A model generated the notes under the pieces. It saw only the letters and a program-made list of their open reading frames with translations. It had not been told where the DNA came from and made no database searches. 64,000 nt of DNA from Streptococcus pneumoniae. Its GTDB lineage: Bacteria; Bacillota; Bacilli; Lactobacillales; Streptococcaceae. The stretch's first letter is position 1. Every line of letters begins with the position of its first letter. The translations under genes and the position numbers were made by a program. Where the stretch lies: positions 62,001 through 126,000 of the forward strand of contig NZ_CKYA01000005.1 in NCBI RefSeq assembly GCF_001113365.1, in the 5' to 3' direction. Positions 10,436 to 19,914 of the stretch are shown piece after piece.

Positions 10436-12775
10436 TTAGTCATTCTCCGTCTTTTTTCCTTTTAATAGATAAACACCTACTAGAGATATAAGACCTAAGA
10501 ATTCCATAAGCAACGTTGACATTGTTCCAGTTGATGGGAGCGCTTGCTTATCTTTTTTATCTGAAGTTGAACGATTTTCACTCATTTGATTTGCTTTATC
10601 AGCAAGAAGAACCATTTCCTTATCATCAGATTGAGTTTTTCCTTCCCTATTTGCCTCTGGCTCGGCAATCATTTGTTTTTTAGGAAGTGTTTTAATCGCA
10701 AATAAGCTGAAATGACTCGTTTTGAAAACGACTTGCCCATTTTCAACTGTTGATGGGAGCAACTCCAACTCTCCATTTTCTTTCACATGGTAAACTTGAA
10801 TCTCAGAGTCAATATTACCAATTGCAAGACGAACTACTCTCTCTCCCTTCACATGGGTTTCTTTCCCATCTTTTGAAAGGGAAATATCAAATATGCGCAC
10901 CGTTCCTTGCCCTGTTTGACGGGTAACATTATCAATCATTTCTTTTGTTGTTACCTCTTTAAGATTGACAGAGTCTGCTTCTGTAGCAGTTTCAAACATA
11001 ACAGTAATCTTGGTATTTCCATTTTGAGTTGTAAATACCTTTTGAACAGTAGATGTCGGTTGAGATGAGAGAGTAGGAGAAAGACTGTTAGATCTTGTAG
11101 GAGATGAAGAATTTGTCTCGTTTCCTGATGGTTTACTTGGAGCAGGTTCCTCTGGTTTTTCTGGAGATTTTGGTTTAGTGGAAGCACTAGAACTTCCTGA
11201 AGAGCTGGTAGAACCGGAGTGACTTCCTGCAGTGGATCCTGATGGGTTCTGCTCTTTTTCCGCAGGTTTGCTTGGAGCAGGTTCCTCTGGTTTTGGAGGT
11301 GCTGGTTGCGGAACTGGTTTCACTTCCGGAGTTTCCGGTGTTGGTTTAACCTCTGGTTTTGGAGGTGCTGGTTGCGGAACTGGTTTTACTTCCGGAGTTT
11401 CCGGTGTTGGTTTAACCTCTGGTTTTGGAGGTGCTGGTTGCGGAACTGGTTTCACTTCTGGAGTTTCCGGTGTTGGTTTAACCTCTGGTTTTTCTGGAGT
11501 TTCTGGTTTAGTGGAGGATCCTGAATTTGACGAAGAAGATAAGCCTTTTTTAAAGTTAGACAAAGCTTCATCTAGTTTTGATTGACTCTCTGCCACCAGT
11601 TTATTTAGTTGGGCTTTTTGGGTTGATTCATCTAATTTATGCAAATACGTTTTTTCAATATCTTTTAGATTTTTAATTAGCTCTACAGTATTGATATGTT
11701 GCTCTTTTTCTAAATTTTTCTTGATGTCATTCAATAATTTTGCTAGATGCTTAGTGACCGCTTCCTTTGCCTTATCTCGCTCTAAGCCGATTTCTCGTCC
11801 CTTATGTTTAACGACTAGAGCTTCTATCTCCTGTTCAGCTTCTTTCACCAGGTTTTCCACTTTTTCTTTACTCAAAGCCTCATCAAACATCCTTTTATAC
11901 TTCTCTACAGATTCTTTGGATTCTCTTAAAAGATCTGTAAACCAAAAAACTCCTCCATTTTCCTTTTTTAAACGAGTAAGCATATAATTATCCAAAGTTG
12001 TTTTAGCTGTTTCTTTAGCTTCTTTAAGATTTGTCTCCGTAGTTTTTTCAGTAGAAACTATATTTCCTCCTTGATTTTCTACTTTTGGTGGAGTTGGATT
12101 ATTATGTTCTTTTCCAGAAGGTGAATCAGAATCTAATCCTTGATTCGCAGGCTTAGTCGTATCACCTCTACCATTAGAAGAATTAGAATTTCCTGATGGT
12201 TCACTTTGTTGATTTGATAAACTATTCTTAAAGTCCTCTACCAACTTATCTAGCTTCGTTTGCCCCTCTTGTTGCAGTTGCTCTATTTCTTTTCTATTGT
12301 GATCTTCACCAAATTTACGTTGATACTCTTTTACAATTTCCATAGCTTGCTTGAGAACCCCTTCAAATCCAGAAGCAGAACTATCTAATTCATTTAGAAG
12401 GTTAGTCATATACATAGACAAACTAGTGCTAGCTTGGTCAACAGCTTGATCATGATCTATCCGACTTTCATTATGAAAATTATTCTCTATTTCCTCCAAC
12501 TTTTGAGGATTTGTCTCTGTTTCAATTTGTTTTCTATAGTCAGCTTTTCTATCACTAGATAGATCCGTATCTTCCAATTCTTTTATCAACTGCTGTCTAT
12601 ATTCCTTCAACCTATCTTGCCCACTAGATGTAACCGTGGGGTTATTCCCACCTCCAACCCCTTCTGCATGGACTACTCCTCCTAAGAACAAGCTAGCAAC
12701 CACTACACTAGCTACTCCAATACTAAATTTACGAATTGAATAACGTACTTTTCTTTCACTTTTTGATGCAAACAT
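10436..12775 (-). CDS. LPXTG-anchored PspC/CbpA-like surface protein
   Basis: A 779-residue cell-wall protein. It has a YSIRK signal peptide (YSIRKFSIGVASVV, cleavage probably after residue 37), two blocks of charged alpha-helix (about 85-190 and 245-410), a proline-rich region with three 22-residue repeats (about 430-496), a Ser/Pro-rich stretch, a globular segment of unknown function (about 590-700), and the sortase motif LPSTGT at 746, a hydrophobic segment and tail KKTEND. The locus next to hk06/rr06 is that of pneumococcal cbpA/pspC. This allele has no choline-binding repeats and is sortase-anchored like the Hic-type PspC variants. I do not see the YRNYPT secretory-IgA motif of classic CbpA. 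Host ligands cannot be read from sequence. The start at 12775 is chosen for GGAGG and the signal peptide. Confidence 0.88.
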   Translation of the reverse strand: MFASKSERKVRYSIRKFSIGVASVVVASLFLGGVVHAEGVGGGNNPTVTSSGQDRLKEYRQQLIKELEDTDLSSDRKADYRKQIETETNPQKLEEIENNFHNESRIDHDQAVDQASTSLSMYMTNLLNELDSSASGFEGVLKQAMEIVKEYQRKFGEDHNRKEIEQLQQEGQTKLDKLVEDFKNSLSNQQSEPSGNSNSSNGRGDTTKPANQGLDSDSPSGKEHNNPTPPKVENQGGNIVSTEKTTETNLKEAKETAKTTLDNYMLTRLKKENGGVFWFTDLLRESKESVEKYKRMFDEALSKEKVENLVKEAEQEIEALVVKHKGREIGLERDKAKEAVTKHLAKLLNDIKKNLEKEQHINTVELIKNLKDIEKTYLHKLDESTQKAQLNKLVAESQSKLDEALSNFKKGLSSSSNSGSSTKPETPEKPEVKPTPETPEVKPVPQPAPPKPEVKPTPETPEVKPVPQPAPPKPEVKPTPETPEVKPVPQPAPPKPEEPAPSKPAEKEQNPSGSTAGSHSGSTSSSGSSSASTKPKSPEKPEEPAPSKPSGNETNSSSPTRSNSLSPTLSSQPTSTVQKVFTTQNGNTKITVMFETATEADSVNLKEVTTKEMIDNVTRQTGQGTVRIFDISLSKDGKETHVKGERVVRLAIGNIDSEIQVYHVKENGELELLPSTVENGQVVFKTSHFSLFAIKTLPKKQMIAEPEANREGKTQSDDKEMVLLADKANQMSENRSTSDKKDKQALPSTGTMSTLLMEFLGLISLVGVYLLKGKKTEND
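11289..11486 (-). repeat. Three tandem 66-bp repeats in the surface protein gene
   Basis: Three consecutive units (11289-11354, 11355-11420, 11421-11486) encode PKPEVKPTPETPEVKPVPQP plus AP. They differ at only a few silent positions. They form the proline-rich wall-spanning stalk, and copy number is likely to vary between strains. A partial PAPPKPEEPAPSKPAEK-type unit follows toward the C-terminus. Confidence 0.95.
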
Positions 12776-12851
12776 AATTATTTCCTCCAATATTTTTCTT
12801 AACACTACTATATCATTTCAATATGAACTGTATATGAATTGAATCTTGTAT

Positions 12852-13379
12852 TTATCTCTTTATGCTTCCATTTGGGATTATAACTTCATGTAATAACTTT
12901 TCCTCTTCAGCTATTCGTCGATACAAAATAACTGCATAAACTGGAAAAACTAAAACAAAAGTCATATAGGCATGACTCAGCAAGGTCAAGCCAATCAACT
13001 CAGGAAGGATATTTAAAAAGTAATTGGGATGTTTTACTGTCCTAAATAAGACATGATCCACAAACTTATGATTCGGTGCTAACATCAACTTGACTGTCCA
13101 AATATCCCCAAGCAGATGAATGACAAGTAGCAACATCAACATAGAAAATATCAGGAGCACCAAACCCACAACACTCATCATATTGAAAGACGGTCGATAG
13201 ACTAGGGCTTCCATAAAACAAGCCAGATAAAAAACAATATGAACCAAGGTAAGACGTTTGGTATTTTTAATGCCAAATTCTCGCCCACCATCCCTACGAA
13301 GCCGTTTTTCATTTGCAATTGATTTCTTTAGGAACAACAAGCGAATTAAAAATACACAGATAATGATTATTGCTATCAT
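12852..13379 (-). CDS. Isoprenylcysteine carboxyl methyltransferase-like membrane protein
   Basis: A protein of about 175 residues with four or five membrane helices. The C-terminal half has VKHPNYF, then E-L-I-G, and finally Y-R-R-I-A-E-E-E-K-L-L, the pattern of the ICMT/PEMT-type membrane methyltransferases that bind S-adenosylmethionine. The bacterial substrate is unknown. It lies between the surface protein and hk06, as the corresponding small gene does in pneumococcus. ATG 13379 is favoured (GGGG six bases upstream) over GTG 13382. Confidence 0.75.
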   Translation of the reverse strand: MIAIIIICVFLIRLLFLKKSIANEKRLRRDGGREFGIKNTKRLTLVHIVFYLACFMEALVYRPSFNMMSVVGLVLLIFSMLMLLLVIHLLGDIWTVKLMLAPNHKFVDHVLFRTVKHPNYFLNILPELIGLTLLSHAYMTFVLVFPVYAVILYRRIAEEEKLLHEVIIPNGSIKR

Positions 13380-13437
13380 CACGATCCCCTTTCTTTACCA
13401 CTACTGTAACATCTCTATGTTAACCCAATATGAATTG

Positions 13438-13542
13438 ATACTCTTCGAAAATCAAATTCAAACCACGTCAGCGTCGCCTTACCGTACTCAAGTACAGCCT
13501 GCGGCTAACTTCCTAGTTTGCTCTTTGATTTTCATTGAGTAT
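13438..13542. repeat. BOX element (A and C modules, no B)
   Basis: A 105-bp element with ends ATACTCTTCGAAAATC and GATTTTCATTGAGTAT. It contains the CGTCAGCGTCGCCTTACCGTA segment, close to the complement of the BOXA1R fingerprinting primer. It lies between the ICMT-like gene and the end of hk06. BOX elements are dispersed repeats typical of S. pneumoniae and close relatives. Confidence 0.9.
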
Positions 13543-13550
13543 AAAAAAAG

Positions 13551-13580
13551 AAAAAGAACGAAAACTGATTCCGTTCTTTG
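13551..13580 (-). terminator. Terminator of the rr06-hk06 operon
   Basis: On the minus strand AAAGAACG pairs with CGTTCTTT and is followed by TTCTTTTTTTA. It sits between hk06 and the BOX element. Confidence 0.85.
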
Positions 13581-13653
13581 ATTTACTCTATCACTACCAT
13601 TCAAACTATGCTTCTTTAAATCATCCTCAAGTAAGAAAAGAGTCTTACTAAAG

Positions 13654-14997
13654 CTAACTATCTGGTAACAAGCAGATTTTAAATTCCATCCCTTGTTCAT
13701 AAGGCAAGAAACTATAGGACATACGATGACTTTCTAAGATATTCTTAACAATATAAAGACCCAACCCTGATCCTGTTTCTCTGTCTGTTACAATTTGTGA
13801 ATGGTAAAAAATATCAAATAAATGTTCTAACTCTTCCTGATTCAACGGAGCACATGTATTCCTAATAGAAAGATAACCATCTTGCTCAGAAATAGTCACA
13901 ATGCCAGATTGATCTGAGTACTTGATAGCATTACTGATAAGATTTGTCAAGACTTTATCCAAAGCCTTCAAGCTCATCCTTACTTTTGTATCAGTAGTCA
14001 ACTGATTATCAATCACAAGATTTTTAGAAAATGCCAATTCCTGATATCGAGACAAAACATCTGTCAAAACGGTATTTACCATTAAAATCTCACTGCACTC
14101 TGTCCATTCTTGAAATTTAGAAGATTCCAACACTTCCTCTAGCAAGAAACTCATCTGATCAATTTTATCAATACTCTTTTCAAGATACTTAGGATGATCT
14201 TTATAATCTCCCACATTGTATTGCATATTTTCTAAGATAATCCTGAGAGTAGCTAGAGGTGTCTTTAATTCATGTGATGCTCCACGGACAAAGGAAACCT
14301 TTTGATTTTGCAATTTTACAATTTGCTCATTGCGATTTTCCAACTCATGAATAACCTTCAACAAGTGCTCATACACACCATTAATCTGTTTTCCAACTTC
14401 ACCAACTTCATCTTTTCTGCTTTCATCAAAACGAATATTGTCATCCAAATCTTGCATCTTACTAGTCACTTCTGAAATGTAAAAAAGAGGATTGAGCAAG
14501 CGTTTCGTATAAAAATAAGAAAAAACAAAGGAAAAAGCAATTGTAACCAAAAATGTATATGGGAGATACAAAAGCAAAATATTCTTTGCTTCTTTGTAAA
14601 TATCCACTCCCTGCACAAACTGCACCGTTACCTGTTTACCATCTGCTGTACTAACAGGCTTATCTAACATCACGATATAATTTGATAGCTCTCCATCTTT
14701 AATATCTAAATCATGCACAAGAGGGAGCCGCTTATCTAAGATATCTCTTTTAAGGTGAGCAGATATAGTCAAGGACTTTGAATAAGACTGGAGTAAGCTT
14801 GGAATTTCATCAGCTGTCTTAGTCTTTAAATACTCCGTAAACACTCTTGCACTCTCATTAAACTTTTCCCCCTCCAATTGAATATAATAAAAAGGAAAGG
14901 TCAAATAAATAGCTATATGAATGACTAGACCAATACCACCTAGAATTGCAAAACTTCTTAAAAAAGACTTGGTTAATAATTTAGGATTTTTTATCAT
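13654..14997 (-). CDS. hk06: Sensor histidine kinase HK06
   Basis: A 447-residue membrane kinase. Membrane helices are at about 14-39 and 139-163 with an extracellular sensor loop between them, then HAMP and dimerisation helices. The phospho-accepting His242 is in [13 protein letters not shown], the N box is [13 protein letters not shown] and the G box [11 protein letters not shown]. It overlaps rr06 by four bases (ATGA), so the pair is translated together. In pneumococcus this system controls cbpA and other surface functions, and the surface gene is next door here. Confidence 0.93.
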   Translation of the reverse strand: MIKNPKLLTKSFLRSFAILGGIGLVIHIAIYLTFPFYYIQLEGEKFNESARVFTEYLKTKTADEIPSLLQSYSKSLTISAHLKRDILDKRLPLVHDLDIKDGELSNYIVMLDKPVSTADGKQVTVQFVQGVDIYKEAKNILLLYLPYTFLVTIAFSFVFSYFYTKRLLNPLFYISEVTSKMQDLDDNIRFDESRKDEVGEVGKQINGVYEHLLKVIHELENRNEQIVKLQNQKVSFVRGASHELKTPLATLRIILENMQYNVGDYKDHPKYLEKSIDKIDQMSFLLEEVLESSKFQEWTECSEILMVNTVLTDVLSRYQELAFSKNLVIDNQLTTDTKVRMSLKALDKVLTNLISNAIKYSDQSGIVTISEQDGYLSIRNTCAPLNQEELEHLFDIFYHSQIVTDRETGSGLGLYIVKNILESHRMSYSFLPYEQGMEFKICLLPDS

Positions 14998-15647
14998 AAG
15001 CTAATCTTATACCCAACATTTTTCACAGTCACAATGCAATCTAAAGCTAATTTTTTGCGAAGAGTACGAATATAGACATCAACGACCCTATCACAAGGTA
15101 AATCAGCTACATCTTTTGAAATTTCTTCCAATATCTGCTCTCTACTTAAAACTTGATTTTTATGCTGAATCAAACACTTTAGTACCAATAATTCCTTTGG
15201 TTTGAGATCAATTTCTTCATTTTTATAATGTGCTTTGTAAGAGGTAAAATCCACTGTTACATCCTGATATTGCCAAAGATCCTCTATGACGTAGTAACGT
15301 CTGATAAGCGCTTTAATACGCTTGGCAAGCAGTACCAAAGAAAAAGGCTTTGTCACATGATCATCAGCATAGAGATCAAATACCTGTGACTGAGTAGTTT
15401 CATCTCCTAGAGCACTCAAGACGATGACAGGAATATCGTGCTCTTGATTGATTTCTTTTAACACTTCAAAACCACTCTTCCTAGGCATCATTAAATCCAG
15501 TACCATGAGATGGATAGGGAGATCTTGAAATTTTTCCAAGGCCTCTTGTCCATCCTTAGCCATAATGACATGATAACCCTCTTCTGTCAGAAATGCTGCA
15601 ATTCCTTCTCTAATCATTTCCTCGTCATCTGCAACTAAAATGTTCAT
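14994..15647 (-). CDS. rr06: Response regulator RR06 (OmpR family)
   Basis: A 217-residue DNA-binding regulator. The receiver domain has the acidic pair D7-D8, the phospho-acceptor D51 in [11 protein letters not shown] and K100 in VTKPFS. The C-terminal winged helix ends with [13 protein letters not shown] and VKNVGYKI, as in OmpR/PhoB regulators. It is first in the rr06-hk06 operon. In pneumococcus RR06 activates cbpA, so the LPXTG protein at 10436-12775 is the likely local target. Confidence 0.94.
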   Translation of the reverse strand: MNILVADDEEMIREGIAAFLTEEGYHVIMAKDGQEALEKFQDLPIHLMVLDLMMPRKSGFEVLKEINQEHDIPVIVLSALGDETTQSQVFDLYADDHVTKPFSLVLLAKRIKALIRRYYVIEDLWQYQDVTVDFTSYKAHYKNEEIDLKPKELLVLKCLIQHKNQVLSREQILEEISKDVADLPCDRVVDVYIRTLRKKLALDCIVTVKNVGYKISL

Positions 15648-16174
15648 CTTTCTCCCTTTCTACTACCAGAACTTCACACATCTATTTCCTGTATGTTATT
15701 TGAAAATTTCCTACCAGCCTATCATCTATGATAATGGAATGGATTTCATTTATCCGCTACTTGTTGTCAACAACAACGTCAATACAAGAAAATCATTCAT
15801 CTTGCAACTTAGTTTAATTTTTCAAATACCAGCTAGAACGGGTTTGACAGGCAAAAAAGAAACAGGTCTCTTTTGAAAGGATAAAAATTTCAGATAAGAC
15901 TGCTCTTTTTCTACTACACACGCTCTAAGACAAATACGATGGATGGTAATAAACATATGAATTTTGGGTTGAATAGTGAAAACCACGGATCCTTTAGAAG
16001 CTATAGGTTTTAGTTTCATACTCTTCGAAAATCTCTTCAAACCACGTCATCTCTATCTGCAACCTCAAAACAGTGTTTTGAGCAACCTGCGGCTAGCTGC
16101 CTAGTTTGCTCTTTGATTTTCATTGAGTATCACTCCACTGTGACTTATGGTCAGATGCTGATACTTTTATTCTT
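15648..16174. other. Long intergenic region between rr06 and clpC
   Basis: It should hold the rr06 promoter (right after 15648) and the 3' end of the clpC transcript. About 15800-16017 holds no gene I recognise; short open frames there lack ribosome sites and family resemblance. A BOX element fills 16018-16130. Confidence 0.6.
16018..16130. repeat. BOX element with a remnant B module
   Basis: The ends ATACTCTTCGAAAATC and GATTTTCATTGAGTAT are the same as in the copy at 13438, in the same orientation. The middle differs: it carries CAACCTCAAAACAGTGTTTT, typical of the boxB module with its CAAAACAGTGTTTTG palindrome. Confidence 0.88.
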
Positions 16175-18607
16175 TTATACAATATCAAATTTTAACTGGC
16201 CTGCTTTGACACCAATCTTAAGTGTGCTGCCTGCCACTAATTCTCCCTTGAGAAGAAGTTCTGCTAACTTGTCTTCCACTTCTGTTTGTAGGGTTCTGCG
16301 AAGTGGACGAGCTCCCATCTCTGGGTCATATCCTTGATTGGCCAACAATTTCAGTGCTGAAGCTTGTAATTTCAAGTCAATTCCTTTTTCAGCCAAACTT
16401 GCCACTAAAGGTTTGACCATAATCTTCACCACTTCCTGCATATGGTCACTAGATAGGCTATGGAAGACTACCTTTTCATCAATACGGTTGATAAACTCAG
16501 GTCTATAAGCTTTTTTCAGTTCTTCAAACATGCGTTTTTCCATATTCTCCTGGTCAAAACGAATGTCCTTTGCCCCAAAACCAACTGTCTTGTCATCACG
16601 AAGGGCTGTCGCACCAAGGTTTGACGTCATGATGATAATGGTATTTGAAAAGTCAACCTTGCGGCCCTTGCTATCGGTCAAGACACCATCATCCAAAACC
16701 TGCAAGAGAACATTAAAGATGTCTGGATGGGCCTTCTCTACCTCGTCAAAGAGGAGAACAGAGTATGGTTTGTTGCGAACCTTCTCGGTCAACTCCCCAC
16801 CTTCTTCATAACCCACATAACCCGGAGGAGCTCCATTGAGACGGCTGGCTGCGAATTTCTCCATATACTCACTCATATCAAAGCGGATAAGAGCTGATTC
16901 GTCGTCAAAAAGAACTTCTGCAAGAGCCTTGGCCAATTCGGTCTTACCGACACCTGTAGGCCCTAAGAACATAAAGGAACCAATCGGACGCTTATGACTG
17001 CGAATCCCTGACTGGTTGCGGCGAATCGCACGGCTAATGCTTGAAACAGCTTGATCTTGACCGATGACACGTTTGTGCAGTTCTGCTTCCAAGTTTAAGT
17101 ATTTCTTAGCATCAGTCTGAGTCAGTTTTTGGACTGGAATACCTGACAAGCGACTCAAGGTGGTCAAAATATCAGACTCTGTCACCAAGTCTTTATAGAC
17201 AGGCACTTCCTCTTCTTTAGCAATTAGTTGAGCTGCTTGTTTCCACTTACCATCCATCAAGGCCTTGTCAGCTGAACTCAAGCCAGAATCGTCTGCTTTT
17301 ACATGCTTTGCCTTATTTTGCACTGTTGCTGCTGCCTCATCCAAGAGGTCGATAGCAGAGTCTGGCAAGTGACGACTAGTTAAGTAACGATGGGCCATCT
17401 TAACCGCTGTTTCAACCGCTTCATCTGTGATTTGTACACGGTGATGTTTCTCATAAGTCGCCTTCAAACCTTGCAAAATGGTCATGCTATCTGCCACGCT
17501 TGGCTCTTCAATCGTTACTTTAGCGAAACGACGAGAAAGGGCAGCATCTTTTTCGATATGTTTTTGATATTCTTCCTGAGTGGTCGCACCAACCGTTCTC
17601 AAAGTTCCACGCGCCAAGGCTGGCTTCAAGATATTGGCCGCATCCAGAGTTGAGTCAATCCCACTACCAGAACCCATGATAGTGTGAAGTTCATCGATAA
17701 AGAGGATAACTTGACCATCTTCTTCAATATCCTTTATGATATTGTTCATGCGTTCTTCAAAGTCACCACGGAAGCGTGTCCCTGCAACGACATTCATCAA
17801 ATCAAGCTCTAACACGCGCATCTTAGCCATTTCCGCAGGCACATCCCCACTAGCAATACGCTGGGCAAGACCAAGCGCTAGAGCTGTTTTCCCAACACCA
17901 GCATCCCCAACCAAGACAGGATTGTTCTTGGTCTTCCGACTCAAGATTTGAATCATACGCGAGATTTCTTTGTCCCGACCGATGACTGGTTCTAACTTGC
18001 CAGAACGCGCTTGCTCTGTCAAATCATGCGTATAGTCCTCGAGACCACCGCTTGGAGTCTGGGGCATGCCCATCATATTGGCCATAGAATTTTGCTTGTC
18101 AGCTACTGTACGATGACGTTGGCGTAGAGCCTTGAGGTCTTCACGAGTCCAGCCTGCACGTTCTTCCAGATTTCGACGTAGGGCAGCAATCTTGACCTGA
18201 TCTTTCTTGTCTTCATAAGAAAAACCAGCCCTCTCCAAGATACGAGTCGCCAAGGCATTTCCATCATGCAAAATCGCATAAAGGATGTGCTCCGTCCCTA
18301 ACACCTTAGCATGGACCACTGACGCTACATACTCTGCTTCGTCAAAAAGAACCTGCAAACGATGGGAGAACGGCAATTCCGTAAAGGTTTCATCCTGGCT
18401 ATAGTCCGTTTCAGTCAGTTCCAAGGCCACCTCTTCCAAACGGTCCATCTCATATGGATAATCATTTAAAGTTGCCCCTGCCACACTGTAACTGTGGTTA
18501 GACATGGCAATCAACAAGTGCCAAGACTCTAGGTAACGAGCTCCAAAATGGCCAGCAACCATGTAGGCACTTTCGATACATTCATTCAATGCTTTTGAAT
18601 AGTTCAT
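16175..18607 (-). CDS. clpC: ATP-dependent Clp protease ATPase ClpC
   Basis: An 810-residue Hsp100 unfoldase that feeds substrates to ClpP. There is an N-terminal Clp_N repeat domain (about 1-150), AAA+ domain 1 with Walker [10 protein letters not shown] (about 240) and Walker [10 protein letters not shown], a UVR/middle region, and AAA+ domain 2 with [14 protein letters not shown] (about 545) and [12 protein letters not shown]. The second gene of the ctsR-clpC operon starts one base after the ctsR stop. Control is by CtsR through the operator upstream of ctsR. Confidence 0.97.
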   Translation of the reverse strand: MNYSKALNECIESAYMVAGHFGARYLESWHLLIAMSNHSYSVAGATLNDYPYEMDRLEEVALELTETDYSQDETFTELPFSHRLQVLFDEAEYVASVVHAKVLGTEHILYAILHDGNALATRILERAGFSYEDKKDQVKIAALRRNLEERAGWTREDLKALRQRHRTVADKQNSMANMMGMPQTPSGGLEDYTHDLTEQARSGKLEPVIGRDKEISRMIQILSRKTKNNPVLVGDAGVGKTALALGLAQRIASGDVPAEMAKMRVLELDLMNVVAGTRFRGDFEERMNNIIKDIEEDGQVILFIDELHTIMGSGSGIDSTLDAANILKPALARGTLRTVGATTQEEYQKHIEKDAALSRRFAKVTIEEPSVADSMTILQGLKATYEKHHRVQITDEAVETAVKMAHRYLTSRHLPDSAIDLLDEAAATVQNKAKHVKADDSGLSSADKALMDGKWKQAAQLIAKEEEVPVYKDLVTESDILTTLSRLSGIPVQKLTQTDAKKYLNLEAELHKRVIGQDQAVSSISRAIRRNQSGIRSHKRPIGSFMFLGPTGVGKTELAKALAEVLFDDESALIRFDMSEYMEKFAASRLNGAPPGYVGYEEGGELTEKVRNKPYSVLLFDEVEKAHPDIFNVLLQVLDDGVLTDSKGRKVDFSNTIIIMTSNLGATALRDDKTVGFGAKDIRFDQENMEKRMFEELKKAYRPEFINRIDEKVVFHSLSSDHMQEVVKIMVKPLVASLAEKGIDLKLQASALKLLANQGYDPEMGARPLRRTLQTEVEDKLAELLLKGELVAGSTLKIGVKAGQLKFDIV

Positions 18608-18608
18608 C

Positions 18609-19067
18609 TTACTTCCCTTTTCTATCTACCTCTTGTATGACCTGTCGTAGCATATTTGCACGAACAACTGGAGCTTCTTCTCCTAGAACGCGATTCAAAG
18701 CTACTGCTACCAGCAAATTCATCTCCTGCTTGGTCATCAATTCCTGCTCAACCAAAAGCTGCAGAATATCCTCATAAATTTCTTGACTGACCCGCTCACC
18801 AATCGAGTAAAGCAAATCGCGGAGCATTTCATGATGACTAGAAAACTCAATCCGTCCTATACGAATGTAGCCTCCGCCACCACGCTTACTTTCAACCAAG
18901 TAGCCTCTACTTTCCGTAAAGCGTGTCTTGATCACATAGTTAATCTGACTGGGAACAACCTGAAAGGTATCCGCCAACTGACTCCGTTGCAACTCCACAA
19001 TACCAGATTGATCTAAAATCGCCTTGATGTAGGCCTCAATATGATCCGATGTATTTTTAAATCTCAT
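18609..19067 (-). CDS. ctsR: Heat-shock repressor CtsR
   Basis: A 152-residue repressor of class III heat-shock genes. The N-terminal winged helix includes VVPSQINYVIKTRFT, and the glycine-rich wing that senses temperature is visible as ESKRGGGGYIRIGRI near residues 57-70. It is first in the operon with clpC, behind its own operator, so it is autoregulated. Confidence 0.96.
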   Translation of the reverse strand: MRFKNTSDHIEAYIKAILDQSGIVELQRSQLADTFQVVPSQINYVIKTRFTESRGYLVESKRGGGGYIRIGRIEFSSHHEMLRDLLYSIGERVSQEIYEDILQLLVEQELMTKQEMNLLVAVALNRVLGEEAPVVRANMLRQVIQEVDRKGK

Positions 19068-19092
19068 TACAAACCCACCTCTCTCTTTAAAC

Positions 19093-19115
19093 CTTGACTA
19101 TCTTTGACTATTATA
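19093..19115 (-). promoter_or_regulatory. CtsR operator overlapping the ctsR -10
   Basis: On the minus strand AGTCAAAGATAGTCAAG (19109-19093) matches the CtsR heptad repeat RGTCAAANANRGTCAAA with one mismatch at the end. The -10 TATAAT (19115-19110) abuts it directly, so bound CtsR would block RNA polymerase. Confidence 0.88.
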
Positions 19116-19138
19116 CCGAAATTTTCTCATTTTTAAAA

Positions 19139-19186
19139 GAAAAAGGGCGCTGGTAAAGGATAATCTTCACCAACTCCCTATTTTTC
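19139..19186 (-). terminator. Terminator of the thiamine-precursor transport operon
   Basis: On the minus strand a stem GGGAGTTGGTGAAG / CTTTACCAGCGCCC is followed by TTTTTCTTTT, just after the ATPase gene and before the ctsR promoter. Confidence 0.8.
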
Positions 19187-19914
19187 TACTTATCTAAGCC
19201 TAATTCTGCCAAGATTTGACGTTTGTAGGCAATCTTTTGTACTTCCTTGTCCTCGTCTTCAGACCAATCTAGTTTAATTTCTGAAATAATCTGCCCAGGT
19301 CGATTTTTCAAGATATAGATGCGGTCGCTGAGACTGAGGGCCTCCTCGATACTATGCGTAATAATCAAGGTTGTTAGCTGCAACTGCTTGTGAATCTCAA
19401 GGTACCAAGCGTGTAGTTCCATCTTGGTCATCTCATCCAAAGCGCTAAAGGCTTCATCTAAGAGAAAGAGCTTGTGCCCGAAAAGATAGGTACGAAGTAA
19501 GGCTACACGCTGGCGCATCCCACCACTAAGTTCATGGGGATACTTGTCTCGTACAGCTGTCAACTGAAAGGTCGCAAGAATTTCATCTGCGCGAGCAATA
19601 GCTTCTGCCTTATCCACCTTTTGAATCAAGAGGGGCAGAATGATATTGCCAAGCACCGTCTTGTGCTCCAAGAGCAAGTCCTTTTGCAACATATAACTCA
19701 CGCGCCCCTTGGGATTTTCTTCACCATCAAGGACAATTCTCCCTGACTGAACTTCTAAAATCCCCGCAATTAAGTTGAAAAGCGTAGTCTTACCAACACC
19801 ACTTGGGCCTAAGATAGAAACCACTTCTCCTGAAGTCACCTGCAGGTTAATGTCCTCTAAAATCCTCTCTTGACCATAGGCATAACTGACGTGTTCTAGT
19901 CTAATCTCTGTCAT
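19186..19914 (-). CDS. ABC transporter ATP-binding protein, thiamine-precursor type
   Basis: A 242-residue ATPase of the nitrate/taurine/thiamine-precursor class. Walker A GPSGVGKTT is at about 35-43, the signature LSGGMRQRVALLR near 130, Walker B LFLLDEAFSALD near 150, and the H-loop IITHSIEEA near 188. The C-terminus resembles ThiZ/SsuB-type subunits. The gene order under the TPP riboswitch is thiamine-binding protein, permease, binding lipoprotein, ATPase. I infer import of a thiamine precursor such as a hydroxymethylpyrimidine compound. Confidence 0.88.
   Translation of the reverse strand: MTEIRLEHVSYAYGQERILEDINLQVTSGEVVSILGPSGVGKTTLFNLIAGILEVQSGRIVLDGEENPKGRVSYMLQKDLLLEHKTVLGNIILPLLIQKVDKAEAIARADEILATFQLTAVRDKYPHELSGGMRQRVALLRTYLFGHKLFLLDEAFSALDEMTKMELHAWYLEIHKQLQLTTLIITHSIEEALSLSDRIYILKNRPGQIISEIKLDWSEDEDKEVQKIAYKRQILAELGLDK

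Noticed and set aside
11289..11486. Possible CRISPR array (regular repeats)
   Set aside because: The units are contiguous 66-bp in-frame repeats with no spacers, inside a coding region.
11232..11585. Open frame on the plus strand encoding a Gly/Phe-rich repeat protein
   Set aside because: It is the shadow of the proline-rich tandem repeats of the surface protein gene on the other strand; it has no ribosome site.
15822..16040. 72-codon minus-strand open frame between rr06 and clpC, possibly a transposase remnant
   Set aside because: No recognisable family, no ribosome site, and part of it runs into a BOX element.
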